From Rhodoferax sp. (lineage in GTDB: Bacteria > Pseudomonadota > Gammaproteobacteria > Burkholderiales > Burkholderiaceae_C): a stretch of DNA of 64,000 nucleotides. The first letter of the stretch is position 1. Each line of letters opens with the position of its first letter. The DNA lies in assembly GCF_018063565.1 (NCBI RefSeq), contig NZ_JAGPBB010000001.1, positions 62,001 to 126,000 on the forward strand, in the 5' to 3' direction. The notes under the pieces are model-generated. The model did not search any database, had not been told where the DNA came from, and was given only the letters and a program-made list of their open reading frames with translations. The position numbers were made by a program, and so were the translations under genes. Positions 9,501-17,688 of the stretch are shown in pieces.

Positions 9501-10144
9501 TGATCACCCGCCGCGCCGAGTATTTGACTGCCTACCAGAATGCTGCCTATGCCCAGTGTTATCGGTACCTGGCTGAGCAGGTGCGCCAGCTCGACACCCT
9601 TTGGTGTCAGACCCGGCTCAGCGACGCCGTGGCACGTTGCCTGTTCCAGCTGATGGCATACAAAGACGAGTATGAGGTGGCACGCCTGTACAGCAATGGT
9701 GACTTCGAGCGCGAACTGGCCGCGCGTTTTGAAGGCCCTTACCGGCTGACCTACCACCTGGCACCACCGATTCTGGGCAAAACCGACGCGCAGGGCCATC
9801 CCGTCAAAACCCGCTTTGGCCCGTGGCTGCGCCTGGGCCTGGTGGCACTGGCGCGGCTCAAGGGTCTGCGTGGGACGCGTTTGGACCTGTTTGGCCGCAG
9901 TCCTGAGCGCCAACAGGAGCGCGCACTGGTGAGCCAGTACCAGGGCATGGTGCAACGGTTATTGCAGGAGTTGGCCAGCGGGCCACAGTCTGACCGCGCA
10001 GACCAACGCTATGCACTGGCGGTAGAGATCGCGTCAGTGCCGCAGCAGATCCGCGGCTTTGGCCATGTCAAGGCACGTCACCTGGCGGTGGCGCAGAAAA
10101 ACTGGCAGGCGCTTATGCAGCAACTGCAACAACTGAAGGCATGA
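6575..10144 (+). CDS. Indolepyruvate ferredoxin oxidoreductase family protein (fused alpha-beta type)
   Basis: A protein of about 1,189 residues matching the long proteobacterial 2-oxoacid oxidoreductases in which thiamine-diphosphate, iron-sulfur and gamma-type domains are fused. They oxidatively decarboxylate aryl or branched 2-oxoacids from amino-acid breakdown to acyl-CoA. The N-terminal third has the pyrimidine-binding part (SGYRGSPLGGYD). The middle holds GIGCHFM and the thiamine-binding region (NLGDGTYFHSG). A cysteine cluster near residues 666-715 (CEGCGDCG, then SSCNKDFSCLKGFCPS) is a likely 4Fe-4S site. A nucleotide-fold region (VAGVGGTGIITIGQLL) follows. I chose the ATG at 6575 because family members begin shortly before the SLDDK motif; a GTG at 6530 would add 15 residues. 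The gene is monocistronic. Confidence 0.88.
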   Translation: MEPTSRPPHSAALAQASLDDKFSLSQGRAFMSGIHALVRLPLLQRQRDAQSGLNTAGFISGYRGSPLGGYDQALAAAGQHLAASHIVFQPGVNEELAATAVWGTQQLDLYPATKKYDGVFGIWYGKGPGVDRSSDVFKHANMAGTAQLGGVLAVAGDDHLSKSSTSAHQSDHIFKACGLPVLFPSDVQGILDLGLHAIAMSRFSGVWVGMKTIQEVVESSSSVQVDSDRVRIVMPQDFRLPPGGLHIRWPDPALEQEARLMNHKWYAALAYVRANRLNHTLIAGAQDRFGIMASGKAFNDTRQALQDLGLDAAVCQRVGIRLHQVQVVWPLEPSLTREFALGLQEILVVEEKRQMIEYQLKEQLYHWPAEQRPRVVGKFEDDPQGGGGEWSQANPDGSSLLRANGDLNPALIARALVKRLRRIGVPEDVAARMDAHLHKLDALARAPIMLVPAVAERTPWFCSGCPHNTSTRVPEGSRALAGIGCHFMTVWMDRATSTFSQMGGEGVAWVGQQPFTTDTHVFTNLGDGTYFHSGLLALRQSIAAGVNITYKILYNDAVAMTGGQRVGERAEGHTVLQIMASVISEGVSRLVIVTDEPAKYQGVPLLPGVVVQHRDELDRIQREFRQIKGTSVIIFDQTCATEKRRRRKRGTLAEPDQRVVINAAVCEGCGDCGEQSNCLSVEPLETELGRKRRINQSSCNKDFSCLKGFCPSFVTVQGGQIKKPSRDLAQVKLNSLPPLIAPSLPQSPGAWGIVVAGVGGTGIITIGQLLGMAAHLDGRAVVTLDAGGLAQKGGATWSYVQIADTASAIHTSKVEASQADLVIGCDAIVAASKTTLAVMQAGRTFVALNTHATPTAAFVHQAQWQFPQDGCLAALGAAVGQEALGLLDGEQAASAVLGDAIYTNPLMLGYAWQKGRIPLSLPALWRAFELNGVQVANNQAAFTWGRHYAQHPQAVQALLGPMATSDPMAPPDVAELITRRAEYLTAYQNAAYAQCYRYLAEQVRQLDTLWCQTRLSDAVARCLFQLMAYKDEYEVARLYSNGDFERELAARFEGPYRLTYHLAPPILGKTDAQGHPVKTRFGPWLRLGLVALARLKGLRGTRLDLFGRSPERQQERALVSQYQGMVQRLLQELASGPQSDRADQRYALAVEIASVPQQIRGFGHVKARHLAVAQKNWQALMQQLQQLKA

Positions 10145-10189
10145 ACCAGGCAGACGATGGGGAATTGGCCAGGCTGCCAAAGTTGGTAC

Positions 10190-10235
10190 AAAAATACCAT
10201 CAAGCGCTTTATTTATAAGCATTTATTGCTATCGA
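10190..10235 (+). repeat. Interspersed mini-repeat, copy in the yajC upstream region
   Basis: The core runs AGCGC (10203-10207), 19 bases, then TGCTATCGA (10227-10235). The same 33-base spacing of AGCGC and AGCTATTGA occurs inside dprA and cheB, and with one change inside fmt. It is AT-rich against GC-rich surroundings. Its 3' end merges into the palindrome TATCGATATCGATA. This copy is the most diverged (two differences in the nine-base block). Confidence 0.5.
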
Positions 10236-10243
10236 TATCGATA
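10230..10243. promoter_or_regulatory. Perfect 14-base palindrome upstream of yajC
   Basis: TATCGATATCGATA is an exact palindrome in the 248-base gap between the oxidoreductase gene and yajC, about 150 bases before the yajC start. It could be a protein-binding site or simply part of the mini-repeat remnant. The rest of the gap holds no gene or clear promoter that I can support. Confidence 0.3.
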
Positions 10244-10392
10244 TAGGTCAAGCGAGGTCGACGCGTTTCATGGTCACCTGGCGTCACAGTCAGAGGCCCC
10301 CGCATACAATCACCGACTGCCATTTTCCTGGAGTTGGTGCGGCCGGTGCCGTCTGGAAAGTGTGTTGTCTTGTCTTTTTATCTGGAGTTCTC

Positions 10393-10725
10393 GTGTTCAT
10401 TTCTTCCGCCTTTGCCCAAACCGCCCCCGCTGCTGCCGCTGGTGGCGACATGCAGTCCTCCCTGATGGGCATGTTGCCCCTGGTGTTGATGTTTGTTGTG
10501 TTGTGGTTTGTGATGATTCGTCCGCAAATGAAAAAAGCCAAGGAGCACAAGGCGATGGTCGAGTCGCTGACCAAGGGTGACGAAGTGGTCACGGGCGGCG
10601 GTATGCTGGGGCGCGTGAGCAAGCTCGGCGAGAGCTTCATCACTCTTGAGATCGCCAATGGGGTTGAAATCCAGGTGCAGCGCGTTGCGGTTGCCCAGGT
10701 TCTGCCCAAAGGCACTTTCAAATAA
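10393..10725 (+). CDS. yajC: Preprotein translocase subunit YajC
   Basis: A 110-residue single-pass inner-membrane protein that associates with SecD and SecF in the Sec translocon. I chose the GTG at 10393 because the product then begins FISSAFAQ, the usual beta-proteobacterial YajC start, with GGAG eight bases upstream; a longer frame from 10270 would add 41 atypical residues. Hydrophobic residues about 25-43 (GMLPLVLMFVVLWFVMIRP) form the membrane helix. The cytoplasmic part has KKAKEHKAMVESL and a small beta domain (TGGGMLGRVSKL). secD starts 54 bases downstream and secF follows, the standard order. Confidence 0.95.
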   Translation: MFISSAFAQTAPAAAAGGDMQSSLMGMLPLVLMFVVLWFVMIRPQMKKAKEHKAMVESLTKGDEVVTGGGMLGRVSKLGESFITLEIANGVEIQVQRVAVAQVLPKGTFK

Positions 10726-10779
10726 CTTGCCACCCCGCTGGACACGGCCCGGCCTGTTTTTGACGTCTGAAGGGCGGTC

Positions 10780-12660
10780 ATGAATCGTTACCCCATCTGG
10801 AAATACGTGATCATCGCGATCGCGCTGGCGGTTGGCGCGATCTACGCGCTACCCAATTTTTTTGGCGAGTCGCCGGCGGTGCAGGTACTCTCGGCCAAGC
10901 CCTTGGTCAAGGTCGACAGCGGTACGCTGGGCCAGGTTGAGGCCGCACTCAAGGCGGCAGGCGTTATCGCCAATCAGGTGGCGCTCGACGGCGCCTCAAT
11001 CAAGGTGCGCGTGGACAGCCCCGAAGCGCAGCTCAAAGCCAAGGAGGCCATCCAGAAAGCGCTGGTGCCCGACCCGGCCAATCCGGGTTACGTGGTGGCC
11101 CTCAACTTGCTGACCCGTTCACCGGCCTGGCTCACCAGTTTGCATGCCGCGCCGATGTACCTGGGTCTGGACCTGCGCGGTGGTGTGCATTTCATGCTTC
11201 AGGTCGATATGCAGGCGGCGTTGGCCAAACGCGCAGAGTCCCTGGCCGGTGATCTGCGCACCAGCCTGCGCGAGAAAAACGTGCGCCACGGCGGCATTGC
11301 TCGCAATGACCAGACCATTGAAGTGCGCCTCAAGGATGCCGCAACCCTGGCGGCCGCCAAAGCTGTCTTTCAGGATCAGTTCACTGACCTGCAAACGGTG
11401 GATGTGCCAGACGGCACCGACATCAAGCTCACCGCCTCCATCAAGCCCGAGGCGGCCCGTCGCATCCAGGATCAGGCTCTCAAGCAAAACATCACCACGC
11501 TGCACAACCGGATCAATGAGCTGGGCGTGGCCGAGCCGGTGATCCAGCAGCAGGGTCTTGACCGCATTGTGGTGCAGTTACCCGGTGTGCAGGACACCGC
11601 CAAGGCCAAGGACATTTTGGGCCGCACCGCCACGCTGGAGGTGCGTCTGGTTGACGAAAGCACCGAGGCGCGTGCCGCCGAGTCGGGGACGGGTATGGTT
11701 CCATTTGGTTCCGAGCGCTATCTGGAGCGGGGTGGCCGTCCGGTGATCGTCAAGAAGCAGGTCATCCTGACCGGTGAGAACCTGACCGATGCGCAACCCG
11801 GCTTTGACAGCCAGACGCAGGAGCCCACCGTCAACCTGAACCTGGACGCCAAGGGTACCCGTATCTTCCGTGATGTCACCCGTGAAAACGTCGGCAAACG
11901 CATGGCGATCCTGTTGTTTGAAAAAGGCAAGGGCGAGGTCGTCACGGCACCCGTGATCCGCACCGAAATTGGGGGTGGCCGGGTGCAGATCTCGGGCGCC
12001 ATGACCGTTGTCGAAGCCAACGATACCGCCTTGCTGCTGCGTGCCGGCTCGCTGGCGGCTCCGATGGAGATCATCGAAGAAACCACCATCGGCCCGAGCC
12101 TGGGTGCCGAGAACATCGCCAAAGGCTTCAACAGTGTCAGCTGGGGATTTTTGGCGGTGGCACTTTTCATGTGCCTGTACTACATGCTGTTTGGTGTTTT
12201 CTCCAGCGTGGCACTGGCGTTCAACCTGCTGCTGCTGGTGGCCGTGCTGTCGATGCTGCAGGCGACCCTGACCTTGCCGGGCATGGCAGCGATGGCGCTG
12301 GTGCTGGGCATGGCCATCGATTCCAACGTGCTGATCAATGAACGCATTCGCGAGGAATTGCGCAACGGGGCCTCGGCGCAGGCCGCCATTCACACCGGTT
12401 ATGACCGTGCCTGGGCCACCATTTTTGACTCCAACATCACCACGCTGATTGCCGGACTGGCTTTGCTGGCCTTTGGTTCAGGCCCGGTGCGTGGTTTCGC
12501 CGTGGTGCATTGCCTGGGTATCATGACCAGCATGTTTTCCGGCGTGTTCTTCTCGCGTGGGCTGGTTAACCTGTGGTACGGTCGCAGGAACCGTCTCAAG
12601 ACCGTGTCGATCGGTACCGTCTGGCGGCCTGACGGCAATACCGCACTCAATACCCAATAG
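10780..12660 (+). CDS. secD: Protein translocase subunit SecD
   Basis: A 626-residue inner-membrane protein of the RND superfamily that, with SecF, uses the proton gradient to help pull secreted proteins through SecYEG. TM1 lies at about 8-26. The first periplasmic region begins with DLRGGVHFMLQVD, the conserved SecD block. The C-terminal half has the multi-helix bundle with the D4-type motif VLGMAIDSNVLINERIREEL, whose Asp lies in the proton path. Length matches the beta-proteobacterial family. secF follows after 11 bases. Confidence 0.97.
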   Translation: MNRYPIWKYVIIAIALAVGAIYALPNFFGESPAVQVLSAKPLVKVDSGTLGQVEAALKAAGVIANQVALDGASIKVRVDSPEAQLKAKEAIQKALVPDPANPGYVVALNLLTRSPAWLTSLHAAPMYLGLDLRGGVHFMLQVDMQAALAKRAESLAGDLRTSLREKNVRHGGIARNDQTIEVRLKDAATLAAAKAVFQDQFTDLQTVDVPDGTDIKLTASIKPEAARRIQDQALKQNITTLHNRINELGVAEPVIQQQGLDRIVVQLPGVQDTAKAKDILGRTATLEVRLVDESTEARAAESGTGMVPFGSERYLERGGRPVIVKKQVILTGENLTDAQPGFDSQTQEPTVNLNLDAKGTRIFRDVTRENVGKRMAILLFEKGKGEVVTAPVIRTEIGGGRVQISGAMTVVEANDTALLLRAGSLAAPMEIIEETTIGPSLGAENIAKGFNSVSWGFLAVALFMCLYYMLFGVFSSVALAFNLLLLVAVLSMLQATLTLPGMAAMALVLGMAIDSNVLINERIREELRNGASAQAAIHTGYDRAWATIFDSNITTLIAGLALLAFGSGPVRGFAVVHCLGIMTSMFSGVFFSRGLVNLWYGRRNRLKTVSIGTVWRPDGNTALNTQ

Positions 12661-12671
12661 GAGAGACGAGC

Positions 12672-13628
12672 ATGGAGTTTTTCCGAATCAAGCGTGACAT
12701 TCCGTTCATGCGCCATGCCCTGGTTTTCAACCTGGTGTCGCTGCTCACTTTTCTGGCCGCCGTGTTTTTTTTGTTCTCGCGTGGCTTGCACCTGTCGGTC
12801 GAGTTCACCGGGGGTACCCTGCTTGAAGTGACCTATGCGCAACCGGCCAATCTTGACTCGGTGCGCGCCACCGTGGCCAAGCAGGGTTTCAATGATGTGC
12901 AGGTACAGAACTTCGGCACCGCCCGCGACGTGCTGATCCGCCTGCCGGCCCAGAAGGGCATCAGCTCGGCGCAGCAAAGCAACCAGGTGATGGCCGCGTT
13001 GCAAGCTGTGGATGCCACAGCCACCATGCGCCGGACCGAATTTGTCGGCCCGCAGGTGGGTGACGAACTGGCGGCCGACGGCCTGAAGGCACTGGCCTTT
13101 GTGGTGGTTGGCATCATGGTGTATCTGGCGGTGCGCTTTGAATGGAAGTTCGCCGTGGCCGCCATCATTGCCAATTTGCATGACGTGATCATCATCCTGG
13201 GATTTTTTGCCTTTTTCCAGTGGGAGTTTTCTCTGCCGGTGCTGGCGGCGGTGCTGGCGGTGCTGGGCTATTCCGTCAACGAGTCGGTGGTGATTTTTGA
13301 CCGGATCCGCGAGAACTTTCGCCGCTATCGCAAGATGAGCACCATCGAGATCATCAACAACGCCATCACCTCCACCATCAGCCGCACCATCATTACCCAC
13401 GGCTCCACCCAGATGATGGTGCTGTCGATGTTGCTGTTTGGCGGTGCCACTCTGCATTATTTTGCGCTGGCATTGACCATCGGCATCCTGTTCGGTATCT
13501 ACTCTTCGGTTTTTGTCGCCGCTGCTATTGCGATGTGGCTGGGCATCCAGCGCGAAGATCTGGTCAAGGGTAGCGTGGTCAAAAAAGACATTGACCCCAC
13601 TGATCCCAACGCGGGAGCCACGGTTTAG
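12672..13628 (+). CDS. secF: Protein translocase subunit SecF
   Basis: A 318-residue partner of SecD. It shows TM1 at about 17-36, the family block SVEFTGGTLLEV near 43-54, and the conserved membrane motif VLGYSVNESVVIFDRIREN. The ATG follows a GGAGAGACG ribosome site immediately after the secD stop. Length and motifs are ordinary for the family. The next gene (DUF1631) starts 12 bases after the stop and may be cotranscribed. Confidence 0.97.
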   Translation: MEFFRIKRDIPFMRHALVFNLVSLLTFLAAVFFLFSRGLHLSVEFTGGTLLEVTYAQPANLDSVRATVAKQGFNDVQVQNFGTARDVLIRLPAQKGISSAQQSNQVMAALQAVDATATMRRTEFVGPQVGDELAADGLKALAFVVVGIMVYLAVRFEWKFAVAAIIANLHDVIIILGFFAFFQWEFSLPVLAAVLAVLGYSVNESVVIFDRIRENFRRYRKMSTIEIINNAITSTISRTIITHGSTQMMVLSMLLFGGATLHYFALALTIGILFGIYSSVFVAAAIAMWLGIQREDLVKGSVVKKDIDPTDPNAGATV

Positions 13629-13640
13629 ACTATTTGCACC

Positions 13641-15890
13641 ATGAGCGCCGCCGCCGCCGCACCCACCTCACCGCAAGCCAAGTTGATGGCTGCGCGGGTG
13701 CGCCAGCAAATTGTCAGCGCCGCTTCGGCGGCCATGAGCTCCCTGGTGCCGTTGGTACGCCAGTACCTGGATGATCAGTTACGCGCCATTGCGCCGGCAC
13801 CCGAAGCGCGGGCTCGCCGTGAGGCCTGGCTGGCATTTGACCAATTCAAGAGCCGCTGGCGTGACGGCACCGTTGAGGCCTGGGAGAAGGCACTCAATCC
13901 TGACACGGTGCGCCACAGTATCTCGACACCATCGAGTCTGGAGTTGCTCGACACCGAAGTTCTTGAGCACAAGATCATTGCCTCGCGACTGGCCAACGAG
14001 TTGATGGAGGCGGCCGCCAAAGACGTCAATCACCTGCGCCGGCGGCTCAAGTCGCTGGCGGGTGATCAGGAGCTTTGCGCCAATGATCTGGTGCATCCCG
14101 AGGTGCTGTTGTTGCCCGTGGTGGCGCAGTGGGAGGGTGCTGGCCTGTCACGGGGCAACTGGGAGCGGGTTCACGGGCTCATCCATACCCATTTCAGGGA
14201 GCAACTGCAAACGGCCTATGCCAAATGCAATGCCGAACTGATCGAGCAGGGCGTCCTGCCCCATATCGAACAGCAGGCGCCGCGTTCCCCTCCATCGCCG
14301 AGCGCAAGTTCCAGTGACGGCTCAGGCGTCGTCGAAGCCGGGGATGCACGGTCAGGCGGTTCGGCGGCAGACCGCCGGGGCAACGCTGGCAGCGGGCCAC
14401 CGCGACGCAGGCTGGAGGATCGGGCGCAAGGCATCCTGGAACAGGTGGGGCGGATTCTGGGTGGTTTCTTCAACCCGGACGGCGCCCGCAGCCCGTTCCA
14501 GCCGCCATCGGCACCCTTGCTGAAGGCGTTGGCGCAGCAGCCGGTCTTGAGCACCCCGAGCTACGACACCCTCAGTGCGGTTGACCCAACCGTCATCATC
14601 CAGCGTGTGGTTCATGAGCTGCGGCAACAGTCTGTTGAGCTCAAGGCGAGCGCGGAAACCCAGGGTGAAAAATCCATCATCGAGATGGTGGCCTTGATGT
14701 TCCAGTCGATCTTGCAGGAAGACCGCATTCCCACCGGGGTGAGGGTCTGGTTTGCCCGCCTGCAAATGCCGGTTTTGCGTGTCGCACTGGCGGAGCCGCT
14801 GTTTTTTAGCGAGGTCAATCATCCGGCGCGTCAGCTGATTGACCACATGGGTTCCTGTGTGCTGGGTTTTGACGCCAGTGGCATCAGCAGCAACGCGCTC
14901 GAGCAGGAAATCAAGCGGGTGGTGCAGGTGATCGAGCAGTACCCGGAAACCGGTGAGCGGGTATTCAAAAAGGTCTACGAAGAGTTCCTGGTTTTTCTGC
15001 ATCAGCACCTGACGCAAAAGGAGAGTACCCAGAAGCTGGTCGGTGTGGCGCAGCAACTGGAGCAAAAGGAAACGCTGGCCATCCAGTACACCATTGAGCT
15101 GCGTGATCAGCTCAAGGACATGCCGGTTCGCGACGAGATCCGCGAGTTCCTGTACAAGGTGTGGTCCGAGGTGCTGGCGGTGGCGGCGGTGCGCCATGGG
15201 GCGCAGCACGACGAGACCCTGCGCCTGAAGACCACCGCCTCCCGTTTGATCTGGGCCGCCAGCTCCAAGCCCAACCGCGCTGACCGTGCGCGGGTCATCG
15301 CCACTTTGCCGGAACTGCTGCAAACCCTGCGCGAGGGCATGACCCTGATGGGTGTCGAAGCAGAGGCGCAGGAGCTGCACATCAAGGTGATCAGCGATAC
15401 GCTGGCTGACGCCTTCATGTCCAAGACCGAGAGCATTCCGGACGAACAGATTCAAGCGCTGGCAGGCCATCTGGCGCATCTTGAAGACTACATCAGTGAC
15501 GATGACATCGAAGACCTGACGATGGACGCTCAGGACATCGAAGACCTGCTGGGGGTGGACGCCTCTGAGCTCGACGTGATCGCCGGCGCCGGTGGTACCG
15601 ACAGCTTCATCATGATGGAATGGGTGCGCGAACTGCCGCTGGGCAGCTGGTATGCGCTGGACCACAACAACCAGTTGGCCCAGGTGCAGTACGCATGGCG
15701 CAGTCCGATGCAGCATTTGCATCTGTTTTCAAGTGTGGTGGGTCACAGTTACCTGTTTCAATCCCGTCGCCTGGCCGGATATCTGCAAAAAGGGCTGATG
15801 GAGCCACAGGAAGAAGAGACCCTGACCACCCGTGCCACACGCGACGCGATCGGCAAGATCGAGGCCAACCCCGAACGTCTGTTCAGCTGA
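13641..15890 (+). CDS. DUF1631 family protein
   Basis: A 749-residue protein of the DUF1631 family, common in beta- and gamma-proteobacteria and without an established role that I know. Features seen: an N-terminal helical region, a low-complexity Ser/Pro/Gly/Arg linker at about 210-255, a long helical central region, an acidic stretch near 610-640 (DYISDDDIEDLTMDAQDIEDLL), and a C-terminal PilZ-like beta region with LPLGSWYALDHNN and SPMQHLHLFSS. No signal peptide or membrane helix is seen. It lies 12 bases downstream of secF and converges with smg. Confidence 0.8.
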   Translation: MSAAAAAPTSPQAKLMAARVRQQIVSAASAAMSSLVPLVRQYLDDQLRAIAPAPEARARREAWLAFDQFKSRWRDGTVEAWEKALNPDTVRHSISTPSSLELLDTEVLEHKIIASRLANELMEAAAKDVNHLRRRLKSLAGDQELCANDLVHPEVLLLPVVAQWEGAGLSRGNWERVHGLIHTHFREQLQTAYAKCNAELIEQGVLPHIEQQAPRSPPSPSASSSDGSGVVEAGDARSGGSAADRRGNAGSGPPRRRLEDRAQGILEQVGRILGGFFNPDGARSPFQPPSAPLLKALAQQPVLSTPSYDTLSAVDPTVIIQRVVHELRQQSVELKASAETQGEKSIIEMVALMFQSILQEDRIPTGVRVWFARLQMPVLRVALAEPLFFSEVNHPARQLIDHMGSCVLGFDASGISSNALEQEIKRVVQVIEQYPETGERVFKKVYEEFLVFLHQHLTQKESTQKLVGVAQQLEQKETLAIQYTIELRDQLKDMPVRDEIREFLYKVWSEVLAVAAVRHGAQHDETLRLKTTASRLIWAASSKPNRADRARVIATLPELLQTLREGMTLMGVEAEAQELHIKVISDTLADAFMSKTESIPDEQIQALAGHLAHLEDYISDDDIEDLTMDAQDIEDLLGVDASELDVIAGAGGTDSFIMMEWVRELPLGSWYALDHNNQLAQVQYAWRSPMQHLHLFSSVVGHSYLFQSRRLAGYLQKGLMEPQEEETLTTRATRDAIGKIEANPERLFS

Positions 15891-15904
15891 AGCAGGCCTC
15901 GCTG

Positions 15905-16372
15905 TCAGCAGGGCAGCCGGTCGACGCAGCTGTCACACAACTCATCGAGCACCAGCGCGTCGGGTTCCTCACCCAGACTCCAGAACACCATCAGCACCAC
16001 CAGTTTGAGGTCATCCACGTGAATGGACTGACTGGGTGTGGCCAAAGCGCGCTCCATCACCAGTTCCAGCCGATCCGGGGTCAGCGCACCAATCTGCATC
16101 AAAAAGGTCAGCAAACCCCACCCCTGGCGTCCCAGTCGCGCCTGCTCGGCGGCGGTGAACACGCGTTTGGCCGCGGCACCGGGCGAACAGGCCTGAGCTG
16201 GTGGGCCGATGTGATGCGTGGCGGATTGAAGATCTTCCAGCCACAGCAAGGCGTTGATCACCTCGGGGCTGGCAAATCCCAGCGCGTTGAGCTTGCGTTG
16301 CAGGACGGGGAGTTCGGGGCAACTGTCGGCGCCCCAGTAGTTTTCGTAGACAAATGCCAAGACTTCAAACAT
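15905..16372 (-). CDS. smg: Smg family protein (DUF494)
   Basis: A 155-residue small acidic protein starting MFEVLAFVYENYW, the hallmark of the Smg/DUF494 family, usually encoded next to dprA and def-fmt. Its biochemical role is unknown. It lies 72 bases downstream of dprA in the same direction. In many beta-proteobacteria topA follows; here the next gene is the convergent DUF1631 gene, whose stop is 14 bases away. Confidence 0.93.
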   Translation of the reverse strand: MFEVLAFVYENYWGADSCPELPVLQRKLNALGFASPEVINALLWLEDLQSATHHIGPPAQACSPGAAAKRVFTAAEQARLGRQGWGLLTFLMQIGALTPDRLELVMERALATPSQSIHVDDLKLVVLMVFWSLGEEPDALVLDELCDSCVDRLPC

Positions 16373-16444
16373 GACCTCAATATACCGCCAGTGCCGTCGC
16401 TCAATCGCCGGAACTGGGGCCGAAATCGGGCCGCCATCGGCTTT

Positions 16445-17680
16445 TTACGAACGCTGACGCTGAAACAGGCCACCGGGCAAACTGGCGACATGACCCGCCA
16501 GCTCCAGCACCATCAGCTGCGCCTGCAGTCCGGGTGCGTCCAGACCGGTACGGGCTTGCAGTGCATCCAGCCCAACCGGATCAAAACCGAGCGCCTGCAA
16601 CAAACCGTCATCCGGTTGCAGCGGGCCGCCGTCCGTGCTGGACGCAAGCGGTCCGGGTGGGGTGGATGCGGTCGGCGCAAGTGTGGCGGTCCGCCATTGC
16701 AGTTCGTCCAGGATATCGTCGACCGACTCGACCAGCTTGGCACCCTGTTTGATCAGCGCGTGGCAGCCGTGCGATTGGGCGGCATGGATCGAACCCGGTA
16801 TGGCAAACACATCCTTGCCCTGCTCATTGCAGAGCCGGGCGGTGATGAGTGAGCCGGACTGAAGAGCCGCCTCCACCACCAGCGTGCCCTTCGCGAGTCC
16901 GGCGATCAGCCGGTTGCGTTTGGGAAAGTTGGCATTGAGTGGCGGAGTACCCAAGGGGTATTCACTGACCAGCACCCCCTGCTCGGCGATGCGGTGGGCC
17001 AGGGTGCGGTGGGCCTTGGGGTAGACGCGGTCCAGTCCGGTGCCCACAACGGCCACCGTGGCACCGGCCATCGGCGCGGGGCTGGCCGTGAGCGCACCCT
17101 CGTGTGCGGCCCCATCAATGCCCAATGCCAGGCCGCTGACCACCGTCACCCCGGCTTGCGCCAGGTCACGGGCGAACTGTCGCGCGTTGTCCAGACCTTG
17201 CGGAGTGGGGTTGCGGCTGCCCACCATGGCCAGGCCGCGCTGGCTGTCAATGCCGTTTGGTGGCGCTAAATTTGATATTGAATCAATAGCTGGAAAACCA
17301 TCACCAGATTGCGCTGGAACCCAATTTGTCATAAAACTCGAACGCCCCAGCAAATACAGCACCAACGGCGGATCATCGAGGTGGAGCAAGGCCGCCGGGT
17401 AAAGGGCGTCACCCAAGGTGGCGACTTGGCGCCGAATACCGCCTGGCTCATCCTCCGCCAACCAGGTCAGCGTGCGCGCCAGCAGCGCATCCAGTCCATC
17501 GGGTACCAGACCCAGCGCCTGCACCTGTGCCGAGTTGACGGTTTGTGACAACGCCAGCGGGGACTGCTCAAAAACTTGCTGGGGCAACCCGAAGGCCAAC
17601 AACAACTTGCGTGCGCTGGCATTGCCCACGCCGGGAGTGAGCGTCAGGCGCAACCACGCCCGGAGTTCGTCGGCGTCCAC
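16445..17680 (-). CDS. dprA: DNA-processing protein DprA, with an unusual internal insert
   Basis: A 411-residue DprA, which loads RecA on incoming single-stranded DNA during transformation. The N-terminal SAM-like region covers about 1-85. The Rossmann-fold core has AMVGSRNPTPQG near 151-162, SGLALGIDGAAHEGAL and the GTGLDRVYPKAHR block. A C-terminal winged-helix-like domain ends near VASLPGGLFQRQ. Between the LYLLGR strand and AMVGSRN there are about 30 extra residues (roughly 114-144) not typical of the family. They are encoded by AT-rich DNA at 17250-17341 containing a mini-repeat copy. The frame is intact. The start is a GTG eight bases after the LysM gene stop. Confidence 0.93.
   Translation of the reverse strand: MDADELRAWLRLTLTPGVGNASARKLLLAFGLPQQVFEQSPLALSQTVNSAQVQALGLVPDGLDALLARTLTWLAEDEPGGIRRQVATLGDALYPAALLHLDDPPLVLYLLGRSSFMTNWVPAQSGDGFPAIDSISNLAPPNGIDSQRGLAMVGSRNPTPQGLDNARQFARDLAQAGVTVVSGLALGIDGAAHEGALTASPAPMAGATVAVVGTGLDRVYPKAHRTLAHRIAEQGVLVSEYPLGTPPLNANFPKRNRLIAGLAKGTLVVEAALQSGSLITARLCNEQGKDVFAIPGSIHAAQSHGCHALIKQGAKLVESVDDILDELQWRTATLAPTASTPPGPLASSTDGGPLQPDDGLLQALGFDPVGLDALQARTGLDAPGLQAQLMVLELAGHVASLPGGLFQRQRS
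17283..17328 (-). repeat. Interspersed mini-repeat, copy inside dprA
   Basis: On the minus strand, AGCGC and AGCTATTGA are separated by 19 bases (core 17283-17315), the same layout as the copies in cheB and upstream of yajC. A CAAATTGGG-type 5' flank extends to 17328. The copy is translated in frame and accounts for about half of the extra DprA residues. Confidence 0.6.
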
Positions 17681-17688
17681 AGCCGGGC

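Noticed and set aside
8387..9955. Long open frame (522 codons) on the minus strand opposite the oxidoreductase gene
   Set aside because: It mirrors codon bias of the GC-rich plus-strand gene, has no recognisable domain and no ribosome site.
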